Source: Flavobacterium omnivorum (lineage in GTDB: Bacteria; Bacteroidota; Bacteroidia; Flavobacteriales; Flavobacteriaceae). Taken from it: a DNA stretch of 64,000 nt. Numbering within the stretch: position 1 is the first letter of the stretch; each line of letters begins with the position of its first letter. The notes under the pieces were generated by a model, which saw only the letters and a list, made by a program, of their open reading frames with translations, had not been told where the DNA came from and searched no databases. Of the stretch, positions 1-7,640 are shown piece by piece. Where the stretch lies: the NCBI RefSeq assembly GCF_900099915.1, contig NZ_FNDB01000005.1, positions 1-64,000 on the forward strand, given 5' to 3'. The position numbers were made by a program, and so were the translations under genes.

Positions 1-75
1 TTTGAAGACTTAAATCCTCTTTTCTTTATCTTTTCTTACCAGTATCTCAAGGAACGTTGCGCGTTTTGCGGGGTG

Positions 76-106
76 CAAAGGTAACATCCGTTTTCTAATC
101 TCACAA
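76..106 (-). promoter_or_regulatory. Stable-RNA-type promoter, proximal
   Basis: Read on the minus strand, TTG (plus 104-106) is followed after 20 bases by TACCTTTG (plus 76-83), a full match to the flavobacterial promoter consensus TTG-N17-23-TAnnTTTG. Downstream comes the GC-rich CACCCCGC stretch, which I associate with strong stable-RNA promoters in this group. Transcription would leave the window at its left end. No gene start is seen within the 75 bases left, so the product (probably an rRNA or tRNA operon) is inferred. Confidence 0.65.
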
Positions 107-195
107 GCTTTTTTAAATCTTTTTAGAAAAAAATTTCTACTCTAATTCGTTTTGCTTGCCAGTATTTAAATGAACGTTTGCACTTCTTGCGGGTG

Positions 196-225
196 CAAAA
201 CTAACTCCTTTATACCGTTATTCAA
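196..225 (-). promoter_or_regulatory. Stable-RNA-type promoter, distal
   Basis: On the minus strand TTG (plus 223-225), a 19-base spacer and TAGTTTTG (plus 196-203) form a perfect flavobacterial promoter. It lies exactly 120 bases upstream of the proximal promoter and shares sequence around it (CCAGTAT at 39 and 159, AACGTT, GGGTGCAAA, AAGCTTTTTTAAA). The pair therefore looks like tandem P1/P2 promoters made by duplication. An rRNA operon to the left is the likeliest target. Confidence 0.65.
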
Positions 226-244
226 GCTTTTTTAAACACTTTTT

Positions 245-620
245 TTATCCTTTTCTTAACTTTTACTTTAACTTGCTGAAAATACGCTCCTTGAAAAAAA
301 AGTTTTTTATGATTCACTCAACCTATCCAAAGATAAGCTTGCAAAACGGACCAAAATCTAGAGTTTTTACCATTATATCAATCTAGCATGTCTTGAATTA
401 GCAATGCCTTTAAAACATTTATTGGTTCTCTGAGCCTCTTTATTGACATCACAGACAAGATTAATACTCATTTTAGGTCATTGACTGCAGTATCATCTAT
501 GAGAGTTAGGTTTTTTTGACGCCTGGACAGTTGTTCCTTGTTTGTTTCTTACGGTTCTCATTATATTAGACATTCTATACCTATATATAAGGTACACCGA
601 ATTCTAAATCAATTATACAA
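245..620. other. Intergenic stretch without recognised feature
   Basis: This AT-rich stretch lies between the left-edge promoters and the first repeat. I see no ORF with gene-like content, no tRNA fold and no strong terminator. Its right part (about 480-600) has slightly higher complexity but nothing I can name. AT-rich DNA near 245-320 could act as an upstream element for the distal minus-strand promoter; this is inference. Confidence 0.4.
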
Positions 621-772
621 CTCCCAGCGTTAGGGATAGTACCGTAAAGCCCGCAGCCAAGTGAAGTGTAACGCAACTTGACGAGGACTTGCAGCGAATA
701 GCCCGGCCCTCTATAAAAAAGAGGCTACTACCCATTTAGATAATAGCCTCTTTTTTATAGAGGGAAACGCCC
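621..772 (+). repeat. Interspersed structured repeat, copy A
   Basis: Member of a family of five related elements in this window (621, 6335, 34360, 50950, 30571). The ends read CCCAGCGTTAGGGAT and AGGGAAACGCCC; the core has AAAGCCCGCAGCCAAG and GACGAGGACTTGCAGCG. It also holds a perfect 21-bp stem (707-727 with 744-764, 16-base loop) that encloses the sequence GCCTCTTTTTTATAG and would work as a terminator. The family is known to me as frequent intergenic text in Flavobacterium genomes. It may correspond to the Flavo-1 RNA motif, which I cannot test here. Confidence 0.6.
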
Positions 773-910
773 AAGATATAATCAAAACTTCTTTTTCAAC
801 TATTTCTAGCTACTGTTTTACATCACAATTTTAATTTAGTATTTGACACACTTAAAGCTATTTAAAAAAGATTCCGTGTTAAACGCCAAAACAAACCTTA
901 TTTTTGCTGC

Positions 911-2101
911 GTGAAGAAATCAGTTTCAATTATTGGAGGAGGTCCCGCAGCACTTATACTCGCTGCATCGCTCGATTGCAAAAAATTTAAGGTCACTTTA
1001 TATGAGAAAAATAAAACAGTAGGAAGAAAATTTCTAGTGGCTGGAAAAGGAGGTTTTAATCTGACTCATTCAGAATCCACCAAGGAACTTATAGCACGAT
1101 ATACTCCAGCACATTTTTTACGTGAAGCGCTAAAGGAATTTGACAATCACGATTTTCGAAAGTGGCTCGATTCCATTGGCGTTTCAACATACGTAGGCAG
1201 CAGCAAACGCGTGTATCCCGAAATCGGGATCAAACCTATAGCGGTGCTGAACGCAATGGTAACTGTTCTTAAAAAACAGGATGTTGACATCCGTTATAAT
1301 CACATTTGGAGAGGCTGGACATCTAAAGGCGCTCTCGTTTTCAATACTGATACTGAAATACAATCTGATTATACTATTTTTGCTCTTGGTGGAGGCAGTT
1401 GGAAAATAACCGGCTCTGATGGGTCATGGCTTGATCTATTTAAAAAGCAAAATATTCCTGTAGCACCGTTTCAATCTTCTAATTGTGGCTACGATGTAAA
1501 TTGGCCGAAAGACTTTATTACTGAACACGAAGGCAGTCCACTTAAAAATATTGCCATGAGCTGTTTAAATAAAAGCCAAAAAGGCGAAGCGGTCATCACA
1601 CATTTTGGATTAGAAGGAAATGCCATTTATGCATTGAGCCCACAGATCCGTGAAGAACTTCAAAAACACCAAAAAGCCATTGTTTGTATCGATCTAAAGC
1701 CTTCTTTACATTACACGGATGTCCTTCAAAAGATCCAAAAATCAACCTTCAAAAAGACAAGCGAAACACTGCAAAAAGAGGTTAAATTAAGTCCTGTTCA
1801 GATTGGGCTTTTGAAAAAGTACCTCTCAAAAGAAACCTACCTTAATCCAGCATTATTAGCAAAAAAAATTAAAGAGCTACCTATCGAAATTTTAGGCTCA
1901 GCACTTTTAAATGAGGCAATATCTACTGTAGGCGGCATACAACTTAATGCAGTGGATGAACATTTTGAATTAAAAAAACTGAAACAGTATTATTGTATTG
2001 GTGAAATGTTAGACTGGGACGCCCCTACTGGAGGCTACCTTCTTCAAGCTAGCTTTAGCATGGGCAAATATCTCGCAAAGCATTTAAACAGCCTTCATTA
2101 A
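911..2101 (+). CDS. NAD(P)/FAD-dependent oxidoreductase, TIGR03862/HI0933-type flavoprotein
   Basis: A 396-residue flavoprotein. The N-terminus has the Rossmann FAD-binding motif GGGPAA (about residues 9-14), then the family signature GRKFLVAGKGGFNLTHSE (38-55). The C-terminal GEMLDWDAPTGGYLLQASFS binds the FAD end in HI0933/BaiN-like proteins. Relatives are annotated as BaiN-type reductases or TIGR03862 flavoproteins; the physiological substrate is not established. The start is GTG at 911, immediately before the FAD motif at the usual distance. A TATTTTTG promoter box at 899-906 would place transcription initiation at or within the start codon, so the message may be leaderless. It stands alone, upstream of a gene pair on the other strand. 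Confidence 0.85.
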   Translation: MKKSVSIIGGGPAALILAASLDCKKFKVTLYEKNKTVGRKFLVAGKGGFNLTHSESTKELIARYTPAHFLREALKEFDNHDFRKWLDSIGVSTYVGSSKRVYPEIGIKPIAVLNAMVTVLKKQDVDIRYNHIWRGWTSKGALVFNTDTEIQSDYTIFALGGGSWKITGSDGSWLDLFKKQNIPVAPFQSSNCGYDVNWPKDFITEHEGSPLKNIAMSCLNKSQKGEAVITHFGLEGNAIYALSPQIREELQKHQKAIVCIDLKPSLHYTDVLQKIQKSTFKKTSETLQKEVKLSPVQIGLLKKYLSKETYLNPALLAKKIKELPIEILGSALLNEAISTVGGIQLNAVDEHFELKKLKQYYCIGEMLDWDAPTGGYLLQASFSMGKYLAKHLNSLH

Positions 2102-2181
2102 TAAATTTTTTATTTTATTGTTAGCTGCAAAAAGTCTTGTATTAGATCAAAACAGCTTTTAAAAAATTTATTTTCCTTTAT

Positions 2182-2577
2182 TTATAACACCATTTCCTCA
2201 AATAAGCGCTGGGTTGTTTGTTCTAAATCAACGCATAACCCTGGATGTGGTCTTGAGGTTTGAATAGATGAGCTTCGAAGCGCTGTTAACCAACGAAAAC
2301 GGGATGGAATATCAAATTGCGCAATAGGTCCACCGGTTATAGCTCCATTACTAATTTTTTGAAATGCTTCTAAATTTAATTGCAGTTGTTCCAAGTCTAA
2401 TTCACTTGCGAAAATTTTGAATTTTGACTCGTCTATGGCATAAATTACCTTTATATATTTTGCTTTTTTACAAAAAAGAACAATACCCACATTAAGGAAT
2501 TCTTCGCGTTCTACCCTTGGTACAACTCGGATTACGGAGTACTCATATAAGTGTTTCTCTTGCATTTTGGGCTTCAT
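2182..2577 (-). CDS. DUF3037 domain-containing protein
   Basis: A 131-residue soluble protein of the DUF3037 family, recognisable from the start YEYSVIRVVPRVEREEFLNVGI and the later PSRFRWLTALRSSSIQTSRPHPG. Its function is unknown. It overlaps the end of the upstream HipA-like kinase gene by 35 bases (2543-2577), so the two are translationally coupled and probably act together. DUF3037 genes are frequently found next to HipA-like kinases in bacteria. No membrane segment or signal peptide is present. Confidence 0.85.
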   Translation of the reverse strand: MKPKMQEKHLYEYSVIRVVPRVEREEFLNVGIVLFCKKAKYIKVIYAIDESKFKIFASELDLEQLQLNLEAFQKISNGAITGGPIAQFDIPSRFRWLTALRSSSIQTSRPHPGLCVDLEQTTQRLFEEMVL

Positions 2578-3337
2578 TTATAAAAATTTCAGAATGGTTC
2601 AATCGGATTAATAAAAACTGTAGATAGATTGCTCGAAGCGCTTCGGGAGCATCCTCGCTATCTTCCCACTTGAGCCATTCCTCAGGAATAAGGTTAACAA
2701 TAGACTGCAAAACTTCTTTTGTTAAAATATTTTTGAATAAAACATCGGTTTCCTTCAACAAAGAAGCTTGTGGCAGCAATACATGATCTTTGATCAATGC
2801 AAAAGGACTTTGAGCCTGTTTTTCCCAATTGGTCCACGAATGATGAAAATATAAACACGCTCCATGATCAATCAGCCATAATTCCTTATGCCACATCAGC
2901 ATATTAGTATTTCTATACGTACGATCTACATTAGTAATATACGCATCTAACCACACCACTTGGGAAGCTAGTTTTGAATCGACAACAGTGACAACGGGAT
3001 CATAATTTATGGCTCCTGATAAAAAATGTAAAGCTAAATTAAGTCCTTGGCTACCTTGTAATAAATCTTGAATTTCTTCATCCGCTTCTGTTCTGCCAAA
3101 TGCTTCATCCAGATTAGCATACACCAATTCTGGAATTTTTAATTTCAAAACACGGGCAATTTCTCCGCCAATCAATTCAGCGATTAAGGCTTTTACACCA
3201 TGACCGGCACCTTTAAATTTTAAAACGTATTTAAAATCATCATCGGCTTCAGCTAATGCAGGCAAAGAACCACCTTCTCGCAAAGGAGTGATATATCGGG
3301 TAACATTTACGGTTCTTAGATGGGGGTTATTTTCCAT
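2543..3337 (-). CDS. HipA-like Ser/Thr kinase family protein
   Basis: About 264 residues. The HipA-type kinase core is seen in VWLDAYITNVDRTYRNTNML (catalytic Asp and metal-binding Asn) followed by LWLIDHGACLYF, which corresponds to the metal-binding DFG-like Asp. It is much shorter than E. coli HipA (440 residues) and lacks the N-subdomain-1 region. No HipB-like helix-turn-helix partner is adjacent; instead it overlaps a DUF3037 gene. Reading frame is open to 3373, but I place the start at the ATG at 3337 (MENNPHLRTVNVTRY), since the conserved sequence begins there. Toxin, kinase or structural role is undetermined. Confidence 0.8.
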   Translation of the reverse strand: MENNPHLRTVNVTRYITPLREGGSLPALAEADDDFKYVLKFKGAGHGVKALIAELIGGEIARVLKLKIPELVYANLDEAFGRTEADEEIQDLLQGSQGLNLALHFLSGAINYDPVVTVVDSKLASQVVWLDAYITNVDRTYRNTNMLMWHKELWLIDHGACLYFHHSWTNWEKQAQSPFALIKDHVLLPQASLLKETDVLFKNILTKEVLQSIVNLIPEEWLKWEDSEDAPEALRAIYLQFLLIRLNHSEIFINEAQNARETLI

Positions 3338-3433
3338 AATCGTATTGGATAAAGCTATTTTTATTGGGTACAAACTTACAAATAAGTGGGATGAATTTAA
3401 TTACAATTTTACAGAATAATCATGTGCCATTTA

Positions 3434-3566
3434 TCATTCTAAAGAGGAATCAGTCTCCTAAATACTATTTTCAACCGATAAATCTATCAATAATAAGTTG
3501 TACAAATGAGTTATTCGTAAAAAATTTGCCAACAACATAATGAGATTCCTCCCTTATCGGAATGAC
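3434..3566. repeat. Inverted-repeat intergenic element
   Basis: The left end TCATTCTAAAGAGGAATC (3434-3451) is an imperfect inverted copy of the right end around 3544-3566 (GATTCCTCCCTTATCGGAATGA). GAGGAATC (3444-3451) pairs exactly with GATTCCTC (3544-3551). The 100-base interior is AT-rich and noncoding. It resembles a small MITE-like or hairpin repeat, but only one copy is in the window. Confidence 0.4.
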
Positions 3567-3611
3567 AAAAGAAACAGAAATGATATACTAAAACACAACA
3601 TACTACTCCAC

Positions 3612-4454
3612 TTATTGTAAACTCAAATACGCTTTTCCAATATTCTCGATGACATTTGAAGCTATAAAAGACTGATAACCCGTTTCCGGCAAAGCAATAT
3701 CAGCGGTTAAACCATGAAGATAAACACCCAGAATAGCCGCATTCACGGGTTCATAGGATTGGGCTAATAAACTGGTTATCATCCCAGTTAAAACATCCCC
3801 GCTTCCTGCTGTTGCCAAAGCAGCATTTCCAGTGGTATTTTCATAAATTGTTTCATCATCAATTATATGGGTTGGTGCGCCTTTCATAACTACAATCAAA
3901 TTATATTTTTTTGAAAAGAGTTTTGTTTTTTCAAATTTATCTTCCTCCGACATCCATGTCCCTATCAATCGATCCAATTCTTTGGGATGTGGCGTGATAA
4001 TGGTTTTTGGAACCAATAAAGAAAGCCATGATTTATTTAGGGATAAAATATTCAATGCATCAGCATCCATGACTAACGGCGCTGTATTGATTTTCAGGAA
4101 ATCATGAAGTGCTTTTTGTGTGTAGAGTCCCTGTCCAATTCCTGGCCCGATTCCAATGGCTTGGGGAATAATATCAAACGTAATATTTGAGATGAATTTT
4201 TCTTGAACATCGGTCAAAACCATCACTTCAGGAATACTGATTTGAACAATTTCATACCCACATTTGGGAACAAAAGCAGTAACTAAACCACAACCTGTTT
4301 TTAGTGCAGCTTTGGAAGAAAGACAAACGGAACCTATTTTACCATAGCTTCCACCAATTAATAAAGCATGACCTTGAATGCCTTTATGGGTCTGTTTATC
4401 AATATATTTATAACGTTTTAGAATTTCTTTTTGGTCGATATAAATGGTATTCAT
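3612..4454 (-). CDS. nnrD: ADP/ATP-dependent (S)-NAD(P)H-hydrate dehydratase
   Basis: About 280 residues of the YjeF C-terminal (carbohydrate kinase-like) domain. The enzyme removes water from the damaged cofactor NAD(P)HX. Visible signatures are [20 protein letters not shown] near the N-terminus, [10 protein letters not shown] and MDADALN in the middle, [18 protein letters not shown], and [12 protein letters not shown] near the C-terminus, which holds the catalytic Asp. The N-terminal epimerase (NnrE) domain of bifunctional homologues is absent, so the epimerase must be elsewhere. An upstream in-frame ATG at 4484 exists, but [12 protein letters not shown] at 4454 fits the family better. Confidence 0.85.
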   Translation of the reverse strand: MNTIYIDQKEILKRYKYIDKQTHKGIQGHALLIGGSYGKIGSVCLSSKAALKTGCGLVTAFVPKCGYEIVQISIPEVMVLTDVQEKFISNITFDIIPQAIGIGPGIGQGLYTQKALHDFLKINTAPLVMDADALNILSLNKSWLSLLVPKTIITPHPKELDRLIGTWMSEEDKFEKTKLFSKKYNLIVVMKGAPTHIIDDETIYENTTGNAALATAGSGDVLTGMITSLLAQSYEPVNAAILGVYLHGLTADIALPETGYQSFIASNVIENIGKAYLSLQ

Positions 4455-4684
4455 GGTAGGATTTGTTTGTCTAAAATTACACATTTTAAATGAAAATTCT
4501 TTGTCCTACACTAAAATTTCGGAATCTATATGTTTAAAAATTTACTTGCGTACTTTCAAAGGTGGATTTCAAATAGTCTTTATTTATCGTAAATATGTTC
4601 TGACGGTATTTGCCATTGTTTTAAAAAACAATACATTAGTATCTTTAAATTTTGTTACTAAAACTAAATCCTATTAACCATCTT

Positions 4685-6223
4685 ATGAAAAAAACACTAT
4701 TTTTATTAGTATTCTCTGCATTTATAAATCATTCTTACGCACAACAAACTGGTTCTGAATCAAAAGAAACAAAAGGTCTTGTCAAAGATGAAAAATCTTC
4801 TCCTGCAAATCTTGTGTTCAATCCCGATCAAAATGTGGTTACAGAACACACTACAACCATCAAAGGACAAAAAATTTCTTACAAAGCAACCACTGGTACC
4901 ATGCCAGTTTGGGACGAAGATGGAAAAGCAATTGCAGGATTGTTTTATACCTATTATGAACGCTCCGATGTTAAAGATCGTGCTTCCCGCCCACTCGTAA
5001 TTTCCTTTAACGGTGGCCCAGGCTCTGCTTCTGTTTGGATGCAAATCGCTTACACCGGACCTAGTTTATTAAATATTGATGAGGAAGGTTATCCTTTGCA
5101 GCCCTACGGAATCAAAGAAAATCCATATTCTATTTTAGATGTGGCGGACATTGTTTTTGTAAATCCCGTTAACACAGCCTATTCCCGAGCAACGAGTAAG
5201 GAGATTCCAACCTCTACATTTTTTGGCATCAATGCCGATATCAAATACTTGGCCGATTGGATTGGTGGATTTGTAACTCGCACGAATCGTTGGGCTTCCC
5301 CTAAATATCTTATTGGCGAGAGCTATGGTACCACTCGTGTTTCTGGATTAGCATTACAATTGCAAAACAATCAGTGGATGTACCTTAATGGAGTGATATT
5401 AGTTTCCCCAACAGAGTTGGGAATAACGCGCGGAGTAGCCGCAGATGCAGCGCTCAAATTACCCTATTTTGCAGCGACAGCTTGGTATCATAAAATGCTG
5501 CCACCCGATTTGCAGAATAAAGATTTAACTGATATGCTTCCAGAAGTAGAAGATTTTACCATTAATGAACTGCTTCCCTCTTTAAGTAAAGGCGGTTCGC
5601 TTGACGAGCAAAAAAGAAAAGAGATTGCTACCAAAATAGCGCGTTATTCAGGTATTTCGGAAAAAGTGGTTATGCAAAATAATCTGGATGTTCCTTATGA
5701 TTACTTTTGGAAAGAATTGCTGCGCGATAAGGGATTTACTGTGGGAAGATTGGATTCTCGTTATAAAGGAATTGATCGCAAAGATTCTGGAGATAGTCCA
5801 GATTTTAATGCAGAACTTACTTCCTGGCTCCACTCTTTTACACCTGCCATCAACATGTATTTGCGCAATAATTTGAATTATAAAACGGATTTCAAATACA
5901 ATATGTTTGGATCTGTGAGACCTTGGGATAATTCCAATGATAAAACCGGAGAAAATTTGCGTCAGGCGATGGCACAAAATCCTTATTTGAACGTAATGGT
6001 TCAATCTGGATATTATGATGGCGCTTGTGACTATTTCAATGCAAAATACAATTTATGGCAAATGGATCCTAGCGGAAAGCTAAAAGAAAGAATGAGTTGG
6101 AAAGGCTACCGAAGCGGACACATGATGTATTTAAGAAAAAAAGATTTGGAAACGGCAAATGAAGACATCAGAGAATTCATTAAACTATCATTACCAAAAA
6201 CTGGAGAAGCGGCAAAATATTAA
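4685..6223 (+). CDS. Secreted S10 family serine carboxypeptidase-like peptidase
   Basis: About 512 residues with a signal peptide (MKKTLFLLVFSAFINHSYAQ, cleaved after about residue 20). The alpha/beta-hydrolase fold of family S10 is shown by FNGGPGSASVWM near residue 110 (oxyanion hole), the nucleophile elbow GESYG with Ser213, an Asp near 445 (YYDGACD), and His479 in GYRSGHMMYL. It should trim C-terminal residues from peptides in the periplasm or outside the cell. I choose the ATG at 4685 because the earlier in-frame ATG at 4652 only adds residues ahead of the signal peptide. The gene ends in a strong terminator and has no operon partners. Confidence 0.85.
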   Translation: MKKTLFLLVFSAFINHSYAQQTGSESKETKGLVKDEKSSPANLVFNPDQNVVTEHTTTIKGQKISYKATTGTMPVWDEDGKAIAGLFYTYYERSDVKDRASRPLVISFNGGPGSASVWMQIAYTGPSLLNIDEEGYPLQPYGIKENPYSILDVADIVFVNPVNTAYSRATSKEIPTSTFFGINADIKYLADWIGGFVTRTNRWASPKYLIGESYGTTRVSGLALQLQNNQWMYLNGVILVSPTELGITRGVAADAALKLPYFAATAWYHKMLPPDLQNKDLTDMLPEVEDFTINELLPSLSKGGSLDEQKRKEIATKIARYSGISEKVVMQNNLDVPYDYFWKELLRDKGFTVGRLDSRYKGIDRKDSGDSPDFNAELTSWLHSFTPAINMYLRNNLNYKTDFKYNMFGSVRPWDNSNDKTGENLRQAMAQNPYLNVMVQSGYYDGACDYFNAKYNLWQMDPSGKLKERMSWKGYRSGHMMYLRKKDLETANEDIREFIKLSLPKTGEAAKY

Positions 6224-6241
6224 GACTTAGAATTTTGCTAT

Positions 6242-6281
6242 AAAAAGACAAATCAAACCTATTTTTGATTTGTCTTTTTTT
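6242..6281 (+). terminator. Rho-independent terminator after the S10 peptidase gene
   Basis: AGACAAATCAAA (6246-6257) pairs perfectly with TTTGATTTGTCT (6264-6275), 6-base loop, followed by a run of T. Confidence 0.8.
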
Positions 6282-6334
6282 GTTTAATAGCACATCGTAC
6301 TTCTTGAAGAAAGAAATGAATTGAGAAAACAAAT

Positions 6335-6423
6335 GCCCTAGCCCAGATTAAAATGGAAAGCCCACAGTCAAGCCTTTTTTGGCGAGACGAGGACTTGAAA
6401 TGGAAAGCTGGAAATAGCTCCTA
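6335..6423 (+). repeat. Interspersed structured repeat, copy B
   Basis: Related to copy A at 621. Shared blocks are CCCTAGCCC at the left, AAAGCCCACAGTCAAG, GACGAGGACTTG and AAAGCTGGAAATAGCTCC at the right. The variable centre (GCCTTTTTTGGC) could form a small hairpin. The element lies between the S10 peptidase terminator and gcvT and contains no ORF. Confidence 0.6.
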
Positions 6424-6551
6424 AAAAAATTGAAGTAATTATTATGCATTATTCCGAAAACGTTTGAAACTTTAAACTTTGGTTGCTCTCGCCTTTGTCA
6501 CTCGGAATAAAAGCAATAAATTAGCACCATCAAATTTTATACAAAAACACA
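6424..6551. other. gcvT upstream region with short inverted repeat
   Basis: TTATTCCGA (6449-6457) and TCGGAATAA (6502-6510) form a perfect 9-bp inverted repeat 44 bases apart. I see no full promoter match and no glycine-riboswitch-like sequence ahead of gcvT. Confidence 0.35.
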
Positions 6552-7634
6552 ATGAAAAATACTGCGCTTACGCATATACACGAGAGTTTGGGAGCAAAAA
6601 TGCTTCCGTTTGCCGGATACAATATGCCAATTTTATATGAGGGAGTGAATGCAGAACATGAAACGGTTAGAAATGCTGTAGGTGTTTTTGATGTGTCGCA
6701 TATGGGTGAATTCTTGCTTACGGGTCCAAATGCATTGGCATTAATCCAGAAAGTGACTTCGAATGATGCTTCGACATTGACTATTGGAAAAGCGCAATAT
6801 TCTTGTTTACCAAACAATGACGGTGGAATTGTAGATGATTTGCTGGTTTATAAAATGAAAGACGAACAGTATTTATTAGTCGTAAATGCATCGAATATTG
6901 ACAAGGATTGGGATTGGATTTCGGGGCAAAATGATTTGGGTGTCGAAATGAAAAACCTTTCGGATGACTATTCATTGTTAGCTATTCAAGGACCAAAAGC
7001 CGTTGAAGCAATGCAATCATTAACATCCAAAGATTTATCAGCGATTCCTTATTATCATTTTGAAGTGGGTGATTTTGCTGGAATTGAAAACGTAATTATT
7101 TCGGCTACAGGTTACACCGGTTCTGGAGGATTTGAGATTTATTGCAAAAACTCAGAAGTGGAACAAATATGGAATAAAGTTTTTGAAGCGGGTGCTGCAT
7201 TTGGAATTAAACCAATTGGATTGGCTGCTCGTGATACGTTGCGTTTAGAAATGGGTTTCTGTTTGTACGGAAATGACATTAATGATACTACATCTCCTCT
7301 TGAAGCTGGATTGGGTTGGATCACGAAATTCAACAAAGAATTCACGAATTCAGAAAATCTGAAAAAACAAAAAGAAGCAGGTGTTACCAAAAAACTAGTT
7401 GCTTTTGAAATGCAAGAACGCGCTGTGCCAAGACATGACTATGAAATTGTGAATGCTGCAGGAAATGTAATTGGAATTGTAACATCAGGAACGATGTCTC
7501 CATCAATGAATAAAGGAATTGGTTTGGGTTATGTAACTGCTGAAAATAGCGCTTTAGAGAGTGATATCTTTATCAGAATTCGTAAAAATGATGTTCCTGC
7601 CAAAGTGGTGAAATTGCCTTTTTACAAGAAATAA
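6552..7634 (+). CDS. gcvT: Aminomethyltransferase (glycine cleavage system T protein)
   Basis: At 360 residues this is the usual GcvT length. The protein takes the aminomethyl group from lipoyl-GcvH and makes 5,10-methylenetetrahydrofolate and ammonia. Signatures include [15 protein letters not shown] near the N-terminus, [11 protein letters not shown], the folate-binding Asp region around [14 protein letters not shown] [28 protein letters not shown], and [19 protein letters not shown]. It is the first gene of an apparent operon: the S41 protease gene starts 6 bases after its stop. The other gcv genes are not in the window, which is common in Bacteroidota. Confidence 0.95.
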   Translation: MKNTALTHIHESLGAKMLPFAGYNMPILYEGVNAEHETVRNAVGVFDVSHMGEFLLTGPNALALIQKVTSNDASTLTIGKAQYSCLPNNDGGIVDDLLVYKMKDEQYLLVVNASNIDKDWDWISGQNDLGVEMKNLSDDYSLLAIQGPKAVEAMQSLTSKDLSAIPYYHFEVGDFAGIENVIISATGYTGSGGFEIYCKNSEVEQIWNKVFEAGAAFGIKPIGLAARDTLRLEMGFCLYGNDINDTTSPLEAGLGWITKFNKEFTNSENLKKQKEAGVTKKLVAFEMQERAVPRHDYEIVNAAGNVIGIVTSGTMSPSMNKGIGLGYVTAENSALESDIFIRIRKNDVPAKVVKLPFYKK

Positions 7635-7640
7635 AAGTAA

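Larger units (their letters stand above)
39..244. repeat. Imperfect tandem duplication, 120-base period
   Basis: Two units, about 39-126 and 159-244, share long blocks: CCAGTAT, AACGTT, TTGCGGG(G)TGCAAA, TAAC-TCC and AAGCTTTTTTAAA. Each unit carries one of the two minus-strand promoters, so the duplication doubled a promoter region rather than a coding region. Confidence 0.7.

Noticed and set aside
6424..6551. Glycine riboswitch ahead of gcvT
   Set aside because: None of the conserved riboswitch core sequence is visible; only a 9-bp inverted repeat is present.
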